A stretch of 64,000 nt of DNA. It comes from Candidatus Enterosoma merdigallinarum (GTDB lineage Bacteria; Bacillota_I; Bacilli_A; RFN20; CAG-288). A program made the position numbers and the translations under genes. The notes beneath the pieces are model-generated. The model saw only the letters and a list, made by a program, of their open reading frames with translations, did not search any database and was not told where the DNA came from. This document shows, in pieces, positions 46,523 through 57,356 of this stretch (position 1 is the stretch's first letter; each line of letters opens with the position of its first letter). The DNA is taken from the NCBI GenBank assembly GCA_018714385.1, contig DVNL01000002.1, positions 91,619-155,618 of the forward strand. The letters are read 5' to 3'.

Positions 46523-47173
46523 CTAGAGGATTTCCTCGATCCTTGTCCGGAGCTCAAAGACGGAGGAGACGACGTTGCCCGGATTGTTCTTTCTCAGCTC
46601 TTCTTGATAGTCGAGGGAATGGGAGTAGCCGGCGGAGAGAAGGTCGACTTTCGCCGTCTTCATCGACCGGGTGTCGTCAAGGGAGTCGCCGACATAGACG
46701 ACGTCCTCGTTTCTCAGCCCATTCTCCCGGATGAGCCTTTCCATGTTCAGAGGCTTGTTGATGCCTTCGTCGCTGCCCGTGTAGCAGGCTTCGAAGTAGG
46801 GTGCGAAGCCGAGTCTTTCCAGGGACATATTCAGCGTCTTGGCGCTCCTTCCCGTCAGGAGGAAGATCCTTTTTTCTTTCTCCTTGAGCAGGCGGAGGAT
46901 GTCTTCCATGCCCTCAAACGGCCTGAGCAGGTCGTCCTGCCTCTTCTCGTAATAGTCGTAGAAGAAGGAGACGGCCTCTTCCCTTCGATCCGCTTTGACG
47001 ATCTTGCGGAGGATCCCTTCTTCCGTCGGGCCGAAGAAAAGGAAGATGTCGTCGGGCCGGAATTTCTCGTCGTGGTAGCGATGTATCGCTTCGACCATCG
47101 TCGCCTTCTCCAGCTCGTTTGAGTCGGCGATCGTTCCGTCGAAGTCGAACACGAAGATATTTTTCTTTTTCAT
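46523..47173 (-). CDS. HAD family hydrolase
   Basis: FVFDFDGTIADS, LLTGRSAKTLNMSLERLG, NKPLNMERL, VVYVGDSLDDTRSMKTA. Confidence 0.9.
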   Translation of the reverse strand: MKKKNIFVFDFDGTIADSNELEKATMVEAIHRYHDEKFRPDDIFLFFGPTEEGILRKIVKADRREEAVSFFYDYYEKRQDDLLRPFEGMEDILRLLKEKEKRIFLLTGRSAKTLNMSLERLGFAPYFEACYTGSDEGINKPLNMERLIRENGLRNEDVVYVGDSLDDTRSMKTAKVDLLSAGYSHSLDYQEELRKNNPGNVVSSVFELRTRIEEIL

Positions 47174-47297
47174 ATATTTTGATTGTAGCAGATTTCATCA
47201 TGGTGGCCCGACAGAAAAAGTCCGTCCTGTTTTTTGGATGACGGGGTGAGTATGGCCTCTTCCGGGGTTATAATATTCCTATTCTGGAGGGGAAAGT

Positions 47298-48557
47298 ATG
47301 ACCGAGATATTCGACAGGAATCTGGACGATGAAGTCTTCGACGCCATCGATGCGGAAGTGCTCCGACAGCAGGAGAGCACGGAACTCATCGCCAGCGAGA
47401 ATTTCGTCTCGCTCGCCGTCTTGAAAGCCCAAGGAAGCGTCATGACGAACAAGTATGCCGAAGGCTATCCCGGCAAGCGTTATTATGGCGGATGCGTCAA
47501 CGTCGACAGGGTCGAGGAACTGGCAAGAGAGAGGCTCAAGGCCCTTTTCCATGTCCGTTTCGTCAATGTCCAGCCCTATTCCGGATCGGCGGCGAACATG
47601 GCGGCCATCCGTTCCCTTCTTTCCCCGGGCGACAGGATCATGGGGATGAGCGTCAATGGCGGCGGCCATCTCACGCACGGCTATTCCCTCTCTTTCTCGG
47701 GAAAGGACTATGAGTCGCTTTCCTATGACGTCGACAGGGAGACATATCGTCTGGATTATGACGCCATCCTTCGTCAAGCCCAGCAGTTCAAGCCGAAACT
47801 GATCATCTGTGGGGCAAGCGCCTATTCCAGAGAAATCGACTTTAAAAAATTCAAAGAAATTGCCGATTCCGTCGGGGCCTATCTCATGGCCGATATCGCC
47901 CATATCGCAGGCCTAGTCGCGACGGGATATCATAATTCGCCGATCGATGTCTGCGATGTCGTCACCTCGACGACGCACAAGACTCTTCGGGGACCCAGAG
48001 GCGGCATCATCATGACGAATGACGAAGAGCTTTCCAAGAAGATCGACAAGAACGTGTTCCCGGGCATCCAGGGTGGGCCTTTGGAGCATGTCATCGCGGC
48101 AAAGGCCGTCGCCTTCAAGGAAGACCTCACGCCGGAATACAAAGACTATATCGGCCAGGTCGTGAAGAACGCCAAGCGGATGAGCGAAGAGTTCTCTGCC
48201 ATGGGATACGACGTCATCACCGGCGGGACGGACAACCATCTCTTCATGCTGGACGTCCTCAAGTCGAAGAACATCACCGGCATGAAGGCGCAGAAGGTAT
48301 TGGAAGCGGTGAACATCACAGCCAACAGGAATTCCATCCCCTTCGATACCCAGAAGCCCTACATCACCTCCGGAATCCGCATCGGGACGCCGGCGATGAC
48401 CACGAGGGGATTCCAGGAAAAGGAATTCGTCCAGATCGCCCACTATATCGACGAGGCCATCCGGAACCAGGATGATGCAAGGGCATTGGACGCCATCCGC
48501 GAAAAGGTCGTCTCCCTCAATCGTGCCTTCCCTCTGCCCTACAGGAAAGTCGGATGA
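47298..48557 (+). CDS. glyA: Serine hydroxymethyltransferase
   Basis: STELIASENFVSLAVLKAQGSVMTNKYAEGYPGKRYYGGC, VTSTTHKTLRGPRGGII. Confidence 0.98.
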   Translation: MTEIFDRNLDDEVFDAIDAEVLRQQESTELIASENFVSLAVLKAQGSVMTNKYAEGYPGKRYYGGCVNVDRVEELARERLKALFHVRFVNVQPYSGSAANMAAIRSLLSPGDRIMGMSVNGGGHLTHGYSLSFSGKDYESLSYDVDRETYRLDYDAILRQAQQFKPKLIICGASAYSREIDFKKFKEIADSVGAYLMADIAHIAGLVATGYHNSPIDVCDVVTSTTHKTLRGPRGGIIMTNDEELSKKIDKNVFPGIQGGPLEHVIAAKAVAFKEDLTPEYKDYIGQVVKNAKRMSEEFSAMGYDVITGGTDNHLFMLDVLKSKNITGMKAQKVLEAVNITANRNSIPFDTQKPYITSGIRIGTPAMTTRGFQEKEFVQIAHYIDEAIRNQDDARALDAIREKVVSLNRAFPLPYRKVG

Positions 48558-50965
48558 GTCTTTATCGGGAGAAGAGCTATCTCGTCATCGCCGATCCGTG
48601 CTATCGGGATCTCCTCATCGGCTGGAAGAGCAAGGATCCCCAGCTCGACGTCAAGATCGTCGACAGGGAAGAGGCTGTCTCGATGCTCTCCTTTTCCTAT
48701 GCGAAAGATCCTTTGCCCTACCTTTTTACGAAGCAGAGATACAGCTATGCCAATCTCAAGCAGCTTTCCCGGATTCTCCAGAGGGGGAAGTTAGACAAAG
48801 GGGGAAGTCTTTCAAATCTCAGGGAGGAACTCTGTTCTCGGGGCTATCTTGTCCGTGACGTCCTTGGAAGGCACCAGCTTCAGGAAAAGGAAATCCTTCT
48901 TTTCGAAGACGACGAGGACGAGGAGCTGAAAAGTCTTCTCCTTGGCGAGGGCCTTTCCTATGGCCTTCTCCACTTTTCCGACATCGGTCAGGAAAGAAGG
49001 GACTTCAAGCAGCGTCCCATCTATCTCTTCCCGGACAAGGCCCATCAGTTCTCCTTCCTTTTTGCCGACATGCGGGAGAAGATTCTTCGCGAGGGGAGAA
49101 AGGCATCGTCTTTCGAGATAGTGGTCCATGACGACCAGGACCGCTACTATGTGAATCTCCTCTCCTCCCTCTTTGCGGTGCCGGCCTTTTTCGACTATCG
49201 TTACCCTTTGCTTTCTCTTTCCTCGGTCAAGAAGGCCATGGACGGATTCGGGAAGACAGGAAAAATATCTAGGGAAGGCATCGAAGAGGATCCGGGGACG
49301 AAACGCCTTTTCCAACTCATCGACTATTACGGACTTGTTGATCTGCCTTTCGACTACGCCTTCCCCAACCTTCTGGAAATCGTCAAGAGCGAGGCCTATT
49401 CGGAAGAAGGCCAAACGGGCGTCCTGGCGATTTCCCGACTTTCCTTTTCCGAGAGGAAGACCTATTATGTGACGAATTTCCAGCACGGCGACTTCTATGC
49501 CGTCCATAGCGACAGGGGGCTTTTCCCGGACGAGGAGCTCGTGAGGATGGGAATCAATCCCAGCTATGTCCAGACGAAGATGGACAAGAGAAAGAAGGCA
49601 AACTTCTTCAAATACATGGACGTCGTCTTTTTCTCGCGGGTCGAACGCCATCTTTCCGACAAGATTTTTCCTTCCCAATTGTTGGAGGAAGTCCCATCTG
49701 AAGAGGGAAAGAAGCCTTTCCGGGAGATGAAGAAGGAAAGCTTCGATTCCGGCCTTTATACCAAGGAGGCCGCCCTCTTCGTCCGCTCTTTGGTCAAGGA
49801 CGCGGTTTTCGCCTCACCCGACGAGGAATATCGCTGCTACGACAACCGATATACGAAAATCGATGGCATCTCTTTGAAGACGTCGTTCGGCATCACGGAA
49901 TTCTCGAAATACTATGCCTGTCCGTTCCAATATTATCTTGACAAGGTTTTGCATCTCGATGACAAGAATCCAGAGCAGGACTATTTCGCAAGGAAATTCG
50001 GTGATTTTGTCCATAGCATTTTCGAAAACATCTATGAGGACGACTTTGATTTCGAAGAGGAATTCGAAAGGGCGGAAAAACGATTCGAGGAAGAGAGCGC
50101 CGCTTCTGAAGAGAAGAAGGCCGACGAGAGGGAGAGGGCGCTTATTCAGATGAGCAAACCCTATCTTTCCCGTTTCGTCGAGAACGTGCGCCGGCAGAAG
50201 GACATCATGGGATTCGTCCGGGAGGAGCACGAAGTCAAGGTCGAGTTCCCACTTCATTCCGCCAAGACGGGAAAGGATTATCGGATCAACGGCAGGATCG
50301 ACAAGATCCTCCATACCCGGCACGGCGAAAAATCCTTCTATGCCATCATCGACTACAAGACCGGGAATGAGACTTTCGACTATCAGACTGTCTTTCTTGG
50401 CAATTCCCTCCAGCTTCCTCTCTACTACGTCGGGATCCGGGAGAGGGAAAGAGAGGAGACTTTCGCCCTTTTTGGAATCGAGAAAATATTCAAGAAGGGG
50501 CCCTTGAAGACGTATGCGACGCAAAGCTACGACAGGGAGGCAGTCGAGGACTATATGAAGGTGAGAGGCATCGCCCTTTCCGATCCAGATTTCTTCCGCT
50601 CGATAGACGATGAGAAAGCCTTCACATCGAAAGGCCTTCTCGGTGCCAATGGCGGGACCTATGTCTCCAAGACGCTTTCCTTCTCCGAAGAATCCTCCGC
50701 GGGACTCAAGAAATCCATTTCCTATACTTTCGACGATCTCATCGACGATGCCTTGAAGGCTGCCGTCGAAACGATGGACAAGACCCAGGATGCGGAATTT
50801 GCGATAGCGCCGGTCATCGAAAAGGCGAGCGCAGAGCCTCGGTGCGGCCATTGCTCCTATCGGGACGTCTGCTACCGCAAGAGAAGCGACATCGTCAATC
50901 TCGCCGACGCGATCCGGAAGCATATCGGAGCGGCGGGGGATGACAAGCCAGGAGAGGAGGACTAG
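48554..50965 (+). CDS. addB: AddB/RexB-like ATP-dependent nuclease subunit
   Basis: C-terminal nuclease FYAIIDYKTGN, Fe-S cysteines YYACPFQYYL and CGHCSYRDVC; no N-terminal Walker A; adjacent to addA. Confidence 0.85.
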   Translation: MSLYREKSYLVIADPCYRDLLIGWKSKDPQLDVKIVDREEAVSMLSFSYAKDPLPYLFTKQRYSYANLKQLSRILQRGKLDKGGSLSNLREELCSRGYLVRDVLGRHQLQEKEILLFEDDEDEELKSLLLGEGLSYGLLHFSDIGQERRDFKQRPIYLFPDKAHQFSFLFADMREKILREGRKASSFEIVVHDDQDRYYVNLLSSLFAVPAFFDYRYPLLSLSSVKKAMDGFGKTGKISREGIEEDPGTKRLFQLIDYYGLVDLPFDYAFPNLLEIVKSEAYSEEGQTGVLAISRLSFSERKTYYVTNFQHGDFYAVHSDRGLFPDEELVRMGINPSYVQTKMDKRKKANFFKYMDVVFFSRVERHLSDKIFPSQLLEEVPSEEGKKPFREMKKESFDSGLYTKEAALFVRSLVKDAVFASPDEEYRCYDNRYTKIDGISLKTSFGITEFSKYYACPFQYYLDKVLHLDDKNPEQDYFARKFGDFVHSIFENIYEDDFDFEEEFERAEKRFEEESAASEEKKADERERALIQMSKPYLSRFVENVRRQKDIMGFVREEHEVKVEFPLHSAKTGKDYRINGRIDKILHTRHGEKSFYAIIDYKTGNETFDYQTVFLGNSLQLPLYYVGIREREREETFALFGIEKIFKKGPLKTYATQSYDREAVEDYMKVRGIALSDPDFFRSIDDEKAFTSKGLLGANGGTYVSKTLSFSEESSAGLKKSISYTFDDLIDDALKAAVETMDKTQDAEFAIAPVIEKASAEPRCGHCSYRDVCYRKRSDIVNLADAIRKHIGAAGDDKPGEED

Positions 50966-50967
50966 CC

Positions 50968-53900
50968 ATGCCGTTCAACAAAGAGCAGCAACGCGCCATC
51001 GACAGCCGCGTGGACGAAAACGTCCTCATTTCCGCCGGTGCGGGAAGCGGCAAGACGAAGACCCTGTCCAGCAAGGTCTACAAGGTCTGCGCCGAGGACG
51101 GCATCAAGCCGAGCGAGCTTCTCGTCCTGACCTTCACCAACAAGGCCGCCTTCGAGATGAAGGAGAGGATCGTCGATCAGTTCCGGACAAACGAGAAGGA
51201 AGGCGGGACCATGAAGGACGAGATCCTTTCCGGCCATATCCAGACCTTCGATTCCTTCTCCCTCTATCTCGTCCAGCAATATAGCCGGATGCTGAAAATC
51301 CCCTCGACGATATCGATCATGGACGAAAAGATCCTCGCCGCCAAGGCCAACGCCTATCTCGACGAGATTTTCATGGAACGGTATCGGAAGAAGGACGGGC
51401 GATTCCTCGCGATGCTTTCCAAGTTCAACATGGCAAACGACGCTGCGACGAAGAAGGTCGTCCTGGATCTCGAGAAGAAGCTGAAGAATCTCTTGCCACA
51501 GGAGAGGAAGGATTTCGTTGAAAAATACGACGAGAAGTTCCTTTCCGATGCCTTCCTTCTCCGGCAGAAGGAAAACTTCCTCTCCGGGTTGCGGAAGAAG
51601 CTTGAAATCGGCCTGAAGAAGGCGGTCTATCTCTTCCGCTACGACGATTCCGAGATGGACGGTGACGCGATCATGGAGGATCTTAGGCACATCGACTATG
51701 ACGGCGAGGACTATCGCGACTTCCTTTTCGGCGAGGAGCGGCTCGACACGATGTTCCGTCTCGCCCTTCATGCCCTGGATTGCGACGAGGAAAGCCTGAC
51801 GGAGATGGCAAGGAGCTATTCCAAAAAGGAGGAGAACGGAAAAGAAGGTTTCTGGGATGCCCACGGCTATCCGAAAGGCATCGACGATCCCAAACTCTCC
51901 TCGAGATTGAAGTCGGCGTTCAACAATATCCGCCTTGCTTTCCGGGAAGGGTTCCTCCATGTCTTGGGAAAAGCGGGAAACTTCAAGGAACAGTTCGCCA
52001 CGATCCGATCCTTCCGGGAGGACATCCATCTCCTCTTCGAGCTTGTCGACGAACTGGACTCCCGACTTGAGGAATACAAGCTCCTTTCCAACGCCTACAC
52101 CTTCCAGGACATTTCCAACATGGCCCTGTCCCTTTTGATCGATCCGAGATACAAGGAGGCCGGCGATGCCATCAAGAGCCGCTTCAAATACGTTCTGGTG
52201 GACGAGTATCAGGACACGAACGATTTCCAGGAATGTTTCCTGAATGCCATCTCCGAAAAAGCCACGTTGTTCACGGTCGGCGATGCCAAGCAGGCCATCT
52301 ACGGCTTCCGCAATTCTAACTGCCAGCTCTTCCTGGACAGACGACAGGCCTATCGGGAGAGGCAGGACCAAAGGCATACCGTCATCGACATGAACAAGAA
52401 CTATCGTTCGGTCGAGAAGATACTGGACGACGTCAATGCCATCTTCGCGGGATACATGAGACAGGAGCACGGCGGCATCGTCTACGACGGCATGGAGAGG
52501 CTCGACTATGACAGGGGGGCCGATGTCTATGCCTTGGCCCGGAGCAACGCCAGAGGGGAATACGGCGTCCGTCTCCTTGACTATTCCGATGCCCCAGAGG
52601 CCTTGAGGGACGATCCTGTTTCCCTGGAATGCCTGACCATCATCCGCGACATCCAGGACAAGATAAGGACGGGATATCCTGTCCTCGACTTCATCGGCGG
52701 GAAGCTGTCCCTGCGTCCGTGCCGATACAAGGACTTCGCCGTCCTCATCCGCAAGAGAAGCCACTTCGACGTCTACCAGAAGCTCTTCCTGGACAACGGC
52801 GTCCCGCTCAACAACGAGATCGAGACGGGCTTCCACGACATCGATGCCATCCTCGCCATCCAGTCCCTTGTCCGGCTCCTTTCCTTCTTGACGGGCCAGA
52901 CGGCGGAGAATCTCCCCCATCTCTATTGCTCTCTCGCCAGAAGCTATCTCTTCGGAAAGAAAGAAGGCTATACCGACGAGAGGATCCATCAAACCCTCTT
53001 GGACGAGAGGCTCTGGGCGGAGGATGCCATCCTTTCGAAGGCGAAGGCCTTCGTCAAGAAGGAATCCGGAAAACCCTTCTCCCGCATCTTCCTCGACCTT
53101 CTGGACGACTTCGACGTCATCCGGAAGCTTCCGGAGCTTGGCGATGTGGAGAACAATCTCGCCAAGATCGAATCCTACTATCAGCTCCTTGTCGCCCAGG
53201 AGAACGTCGGAGAGGGCCTGAAGGACTTCGTCTCCCTTTTCAAGGACATCGACAAGTATCGCGTGGAGGTCTCCGCCTCTTCCGTCTCCTCCTTGGAGGA
53301 TGCCGTCGACCTGATGACGATCCACCAGTCCAAGGGCCTGGAGTTCAAGGTCGTCTACATGCCCCTTTGCGACAATGCGATGGCCGGCGGGAACAACATG
53401 GCGAAGCCGGACTATCTTTTCACCAGAACCCTAGGCCTTCTTCTTCCCGACTATGGCTACGGAAAGCCTTGCGACACCTTCCTGAAGAGCGTCTATCTGG
53501 AGACGGAAGGCAGCAAGGCCGGCGAGATCAGCGAGCATGTCCGTCTCTTCTATGTCGCCTTGACCCGTCCGAAGGAGACGCTCTTCATCGTCGGGAAGAA
53601 GGATCTCTCCAGGGGAACAGAGGAGAATCTCCTTTCCATGCTCGATTCCACCTTCCACTACAAGGGGATCGATTCCGCCTACTATTCCCGCCACGAATCC
53701 CTCTTCCCCCAGGAGGACAAGAGAAGCTATCGCAACGCCATCGAGCGCATCCGTGTCCTCGCAAAGAAGAGAGAGGCTTTCCTCGAGGCCATCCCGGGAA
53801 AGGACGGCAAGGAGATAGCCTCTTATCTTTTCGACGGCATCCTGGGAAAGAGGGCGGAGGAGGAAATCCAGGACAGCAAGGAAAAATACGACTTTGTCTG

Positions 53901-54858
53901 CTATGACTTTCTAACAAAAGAGGCCAGGGGGGATGGAAAGAAGGGCATCGCCCTCCTCGTTCTGTTCTATACCGGTCTCAGCGTCGGCGAGGACCTTCCC
54001 GACTTCCTGGAAAAGAATGCCCGTGCCTTGAAGAGGGCTGGCCTCGGGACGGACGAGAAGACGCTTCTTGAGCAATCGTCGGCATTTCTGGATTGCCTGG
54101 AATCGTGCCTCCCCAATGACTTCACCAAGAAGCATATGAAAGCCCGCAAGGTCAGTCTCCTCACGAAGGGGGAAAAGGATCTCGACGAAGAGGAAAAATA
54201 TCTCCGGCACAAAAAGAAGGCCGTTGATCTTTTCCTTCCCGCATTGCTTTCTTCCGTGGACGGCTTCACGGGAGAACGCGAGGAGACGTTCTACCCCCTC
54301 TTCTTCAAGAGGACTGTTTCCCTTGCCTCCGACGAAGGAGGCAAGATGCAGACGTTCAAGGCTCCGGTCCTTTCTGAAGACGACACGCCGATTTCCTATG
54401 ACGCGACGGAGAAAAGACGGGCGAGCAAGTTTTTGTCGGACGAGGAGGCGCCGGGAAGCGCCCTCTTGGAGCGGGGAATCCTTCTCCATCGCTATCTGGA
54501 GGTCGTCGACTTCAAGACGAAGGCAATCCCTGCAGGAATCTTCCAGAGCGAGAAAGACGAAAAGACGATCGAAAAGGTTCTTTCCCTCCCTCTTTTCGCC
54601 TCTTTGGAAGGGGCACGGATCTACAAGGAATACCCCTATTTCGACGAGACGCTGGAAAGCAACGGCATCATCGACCTTCTCGTCGTGAGGGAAAGGCGGA
54701 TCGACATCGTCGACTACAAGCTCAAGAATATCGATGACAGGGCCTATCGGGAACAGTTGGAGACCTATCGCCGAAATGTCGCAAGGCTTTTCGGGGCGGA
54801 AAAGGAAATCCACACCTATCTTCTTTCCATCCTGGATGCCAGGGTGGAGGAAGTCTGA
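50968..54858 (+). CDS. addA: AddA/RexA helicase-nuclease subunit
   Basis: FNKEQQRAID, ISAGAGSGKTKTLSSKVYK, VDEYQDTNDFQ, VDLMTIHQSKGLEFKVVYMPL, nuclease GIIDLL...IDIVDYKLK. Confidence 0.93.
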   Translation: MPFNKEQQRAIDSRVDENVLISAGAGSGKTKTLSSKVYKVCAEDGIKPSELLVLTFTNKAAFEMKERIVDQFRTNEKEGGTMKDEILSGHIQTFDSFSLYLVQQYSRMLKIPSTISIMDEKILAAKANAYLDEIFMERYRKKDGRFLAMLSKFNMANDAATKKVVLDLEKKLKNLLPQERKDFVEKYDEKFLSDAFLLRQKENFLSGLRKKLEIGLKKAVYLFRYDDSEMDGDAIMEDLRHIDYDGEDYRDFLFGEERLDTMFRLALHALDCDEESLTEMARSYSKKEENGKEGFWDAHGYPKGIDDPKLSSRLKSAFNNIRLAFREGFLHVLGKAGNFKEQFATIRSFREDIHLLFELVDELDSRLEEYKLLSNAYTFQDISNMALSLLIDPRYKEAGDAIKSRFKYVLVDEYQDTNDFQECFLNAISEKATLFTVGDAKQAIYGFRNSNCQLFLDRRQAYRERQDQRHTVIDMNKNYRSVEKILDDVNAIFAGYMRQEHGGIVYDGMERLDYDRGADVYALARSNARGEYGVRLLDYSDAPEALRDDPVSLECLTIIRDIQDKIRTGYPVLDFIGGKLSLRPCRYKDFAVLIRKRSHFDVYQKLFLDNGVPLNNEIETGFHDIDAILAIQSLVRLLSFLTGQTAENLPHLYCSLARSYLFGKKEGYTDERIHQTLLDERLWAEDAILSKAKAFVKKESGKPFSRIFLDLLDDFDVIRKLPELGDVENNLAKIESYYQLLVAQENVGEGLKDFVSLFKDIDKYRVEVSASSVSSLEDAVDLMTIHQSKGLEFKVVYMPLCDNAMAGGNNMAKPDYLFTRTLGLLLPDYGYGKPCDTFLKSVYLETEGSKAGEISEHVRLFYVALTRPKETLFIVGKKDLSRGTEENLLSMLDSTFHYKGIDSAYYSRHESLFPQEDKRSYRNAIERIRVLAKKREAFLEAIPGKDGKEIASYLFDGILGKRAEEEIQDSKEKYDFVCYDFLTKEARGDGKKGIALLVLFYTGLSVGEDLPDFLEKNARALKRAGLGTDEKTLLEQSSAFLDCLESCLPNDFTKKHMKARKVSLLTKGEKDLDEEEKYLRHKKKAVDLFLPALLSSVDGFTGEREETFYPLFFKRTVSLASDEGGKMQTFKAPVLSEDDTPISYDATEKRRASKFLSDEEAPGSALLERGILLHRYLEVVDFKTKAIPAGIFQSEKDEKTIEKVLSLPLFASLEGARIYKEYPYFDETLESNGIIDLLVVRERRIDIVDYKLKNIDDRAYREQLETYRRNVARLFGAEKEIHTYLLSILDARVEEV

Positions 54859-55497
54859 TCAGGACGAGGCTTCTTCGCCTTTTTCCGTTTTGCCATCTTC
54901 TATTGTCTCAAAACGGATTGCCTTTATTCTATCCTGTGATTTTTCCCATTGTATCTTTCCGGCGCTCCTCTCAAGGAAATAGATCGTCACGGATTCCCAG
55001 ACAAAGACCCATGCCGCGATGTCGAGGATTTCCGTGACGATGTTTTCGATTGCGTTTTGTTCGCCGTCGAAGGCGAAGGCCTGAAGGAGTGCCATCACCA
55101 CGAGGATGGCGATGCCGGAGAGAAGAAGGGCAAGGGCGATCCATTTCTTGACGGTCATGGACCGCCGATAAGTGTATCCGTTGAGGAGAAGGCCGTCCTT
55201 GAGCGCTCTCATGCCCTCTTCCTTGCTATGTCCCTGATAGTCCTTGATGGCGATGGTGAACTCGAAGTCGTAGCAGTTGGGTATCGTGACAAGGAGATTC
55301 TCCAAAGTGTCTTTCAAGGCGCCCTTGAGGATCGCCCCTTTTCCGTAGCGCGTCTCGAAGAAATCGTCGAAGTGCTCGTATTCGAAACGCAGACGGCAGA
55401 TGCCCTTCTCGTCGTCGAGATCGTAGTGCCGCATCAGAAGGTCGTGGAGATCTTTGTCGATCTTCCTTTTCCCGACTCGGACTTTTTCCTTTCTCAT
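54859..55497 (-). CDS. Membrane protein of unknown function
   Basis: 212 aa, two C-terminal TM helices, overlaps the ABC transporter gene. Confidence 0.65.
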   Translation of the reverse strand: MRKEKVRVGKRKIDKDLHDLLMRHYDLDDEKGICRLRFEYEHFDDFFETRYGKGAILKGALKDTLENLLVTIPNCYDFEFTIAIKDYQGHSKEEGMRALKDGLLLNGYTYRRSMTVKKWIALALLLSGIAILVVMALLQAFAFDGEQNAIENIVTEILDIAAWVFVWESVTIYFLERSAGKIQWEKSQDRIKAIRFETIEDGKTEKGEEASS

Positions 55498-57356
55498 GCC
55501 AATTCCCTCCTTCCGGTATAGAGGTCGTAATACGCCCCTTTCTTTTTCAGAAGCTCTTCCTGGGATCCTCTCTCGATGATGCGTCCTTCCTCAAGGACCA
55601 GGATCTCCTGGGCATCCTTGATGGTGGAAAGGCGATGGGCGATGACAAGGACCGTCCTCTCTCCCATGAGGGATTTCAACCCCTCGTGGATGAGTTTCTC
55701 GCTGCGGGTGTCGATGTTGCTGGTCGCCTCGTCCAGGATGAGGACGGGAGGCTGGTTGAGAGAGGCGCGGGTGAGGCCGAGCAGCTGCCTTTCACCCTCC
55801 GAGAGATTGCCGCCGTCGTCGTGGAGCAGCGTGTCATAGCCTTGCGGGAGCCGTTCGATGAAGCTTTCGGCATGGCTTCTCCGGCTGGCTTTGCGGATTT
55901 CCTCGTCGGTGGAATGGAGACGGACGTAACGGATGTTGTCTTTGACGCTTCCGGTGAAGAGATGCGTGTCCTGGGTGACCATGGAGAGGGCCCTCCTCAG
56001 CGATTCCAGGGCGATGTCCTGGATGTCGATGCCATCGTAGGTGATCCTTCCCGAGTCGACGGGATAGAAACGCGCCAGGAGCGAGATGATCGTCGTCTTC
56101 CCGGCACCGGTCGAGCCGACGAAGGCCACTTTCTTTCCGGGCCAGGCCTCAAAGGAGATGTCCTTCAGGACAGGCTTTCCGGGGATGTAGGAGAAATCGA
56201 CGTGTTCGAATGCGATTCTTCCGACGAGGGGGCGCAGAGTATCGTCCCCCGGGATCCTCCAGGCATAGCGGCGGCAGAAATCCTTCTCGTCGCTGATCTT
56301 CTCAAGGACGACCTGTCCGTCGTCCTGTTCCTCCTCCTCGTCCAGGAAGGCAAAGATTCTTTCGGCCCCGGCGGAGGCGGAGAGGATGGCGTTGAGGTGC
56401 TGGGCGAAGAAATTGAAGGGCTGGCAGGAGGTCCTGACGAAGACGAGGTAGGAGGAGAGGCCGCCGATACCCGTCGCGATCATGCCGTTGGTGAGGAAAA
56501 GGACGCCGACGACAGCGGAGATGGAGAAGTTGAGATAGCTCAGGGAGACGAAGATGGGAATATTCAGCTGCGTGAAGAAGAAGGCCCTTTCGCTAGCCTC
56601 CTTCCAGTTTCCGTTTGCCTTCATGAAGCGGGCGAAACTCGCCTCTTCGTGGGAGAAGGCCTTGATCACCTTGACGCCGAGGACGTCCTCCTCCACGGCG
56701 GAGTTGACTTCGGAGAGGGCCTTTTGCTGGGCTTTGTAGTATTTTTGGGCTTTGTGCGAGTTGAGGAACATGAAGAAGATCATCGCGGCGACGAAAAAGA
56801 GGACGATGAGGGAGAGATAGACATTGATGAGGAAGAGGGAGACGACGGTCCCGACGATGTTGCTAAGAGAGAGGACGATGTTGGCGAAGGAATCGTTCAT
56901 TGCCGCCACCAGGGAATCGATGTCGTTTGTGAAATAGGTCATCACCTCGCCATGGGTATGCCTGTCGAAATAGGAGATGGGGAGGCGATGCATCTTCGCC
57001 ATCAGCTCTTTGCGCAGGCGATAGAGGACCTTCTGGGTCAGGCGGACCATGATCTGGGCATAGAGGATGTTGCTGATGACGCCGGCGACATAGATGGCGA
57101 CAAGTTTCAGGGCCTGTCCATAGAGGATGGAGAGGCTTTCCTCTAGTGGCATGCCGCTTCCGAGGTTCTCTTCGAGCGTGTGGATGACGACGGTACCGGA
57201 AAGATAGGTGCCCAGGATGTTGGCGACGCTCGAGTAGATGGCAAGAAGGACGACCAGGACCAAAAGGAAAAGCATCTTTCCCTCGAAATAGGAAAAGAGG
57301 CGAAGCATGGTCGAGAGGAAGTTCTTCGGACGGGCGCGGTTCAGGCTGGCAGGCAT
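55494..57356 (-). CDS. ABC transporter, fused permease/ATPase (MsbA/LmrA type)
   Basis: GSTGAGKTTIISLLARFY, NLSEGERQLLGLTRASLNQPPVLILDEATSNID. Confidence 0.93.
   Translation of the reverse strand: MPASLNRARPKNFLSTMLRLFSYFEGKMLFLLVLVVLLAIYSSVANILGTYLSGTVVIHTLEENLGSGMPLEESLSILYGQALKLVAIYVAGVISNILYAQIMVRLTQKVLYRLRKELMAKMHRLPISYFDRHTHGEVMTYFTNDIDSLVAAMNDSFANIVLSLSNIVGTVVSLFLINVYLSLIVLFFVAAMIFFMFLNSHKAQKYYKAQQKALSEVNSAVEEDVLGVKVIKAFSHEEASFARFMKANGNWKEASERAFFFTQLNIPIFVSLSYLNFSISAVVGVLFLTNGMIATGIGGLSSYLVFVRTSCQPFNFFAQHLNAILSASAGAERIFAFLDEEEEQDDGQVVLEKISDEKDFCRRYAWRIPGDDTLRPLVGRIAFEHVDFSYIPGKPVLKDISFEAWPGKKVAFVGSTGAGKTTIISLLARFYPVDSGRITYDGIDIQDIALESLRRALSMVTQDTHLFTGSVKDNIRYVRLHSTDEEIRKASRRSHAESFIERLPQGYDTLLHDDGGNLSEGERQLLGLTRASLNQPPVLILDEATSNIDTRSEKLIHEGLKSLMGERTVLVIAHRLSTIKDAQEILVLEEGRIIERGSQEELLKKKGAYYDLYTGRRELA

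Noticed and set aside
50962-53325. 787-aa minus-strand ORF opposite addA
   Set aside because: Antisense shadow of addA; composition typical of a mirrored frame and no recognisable motifs.
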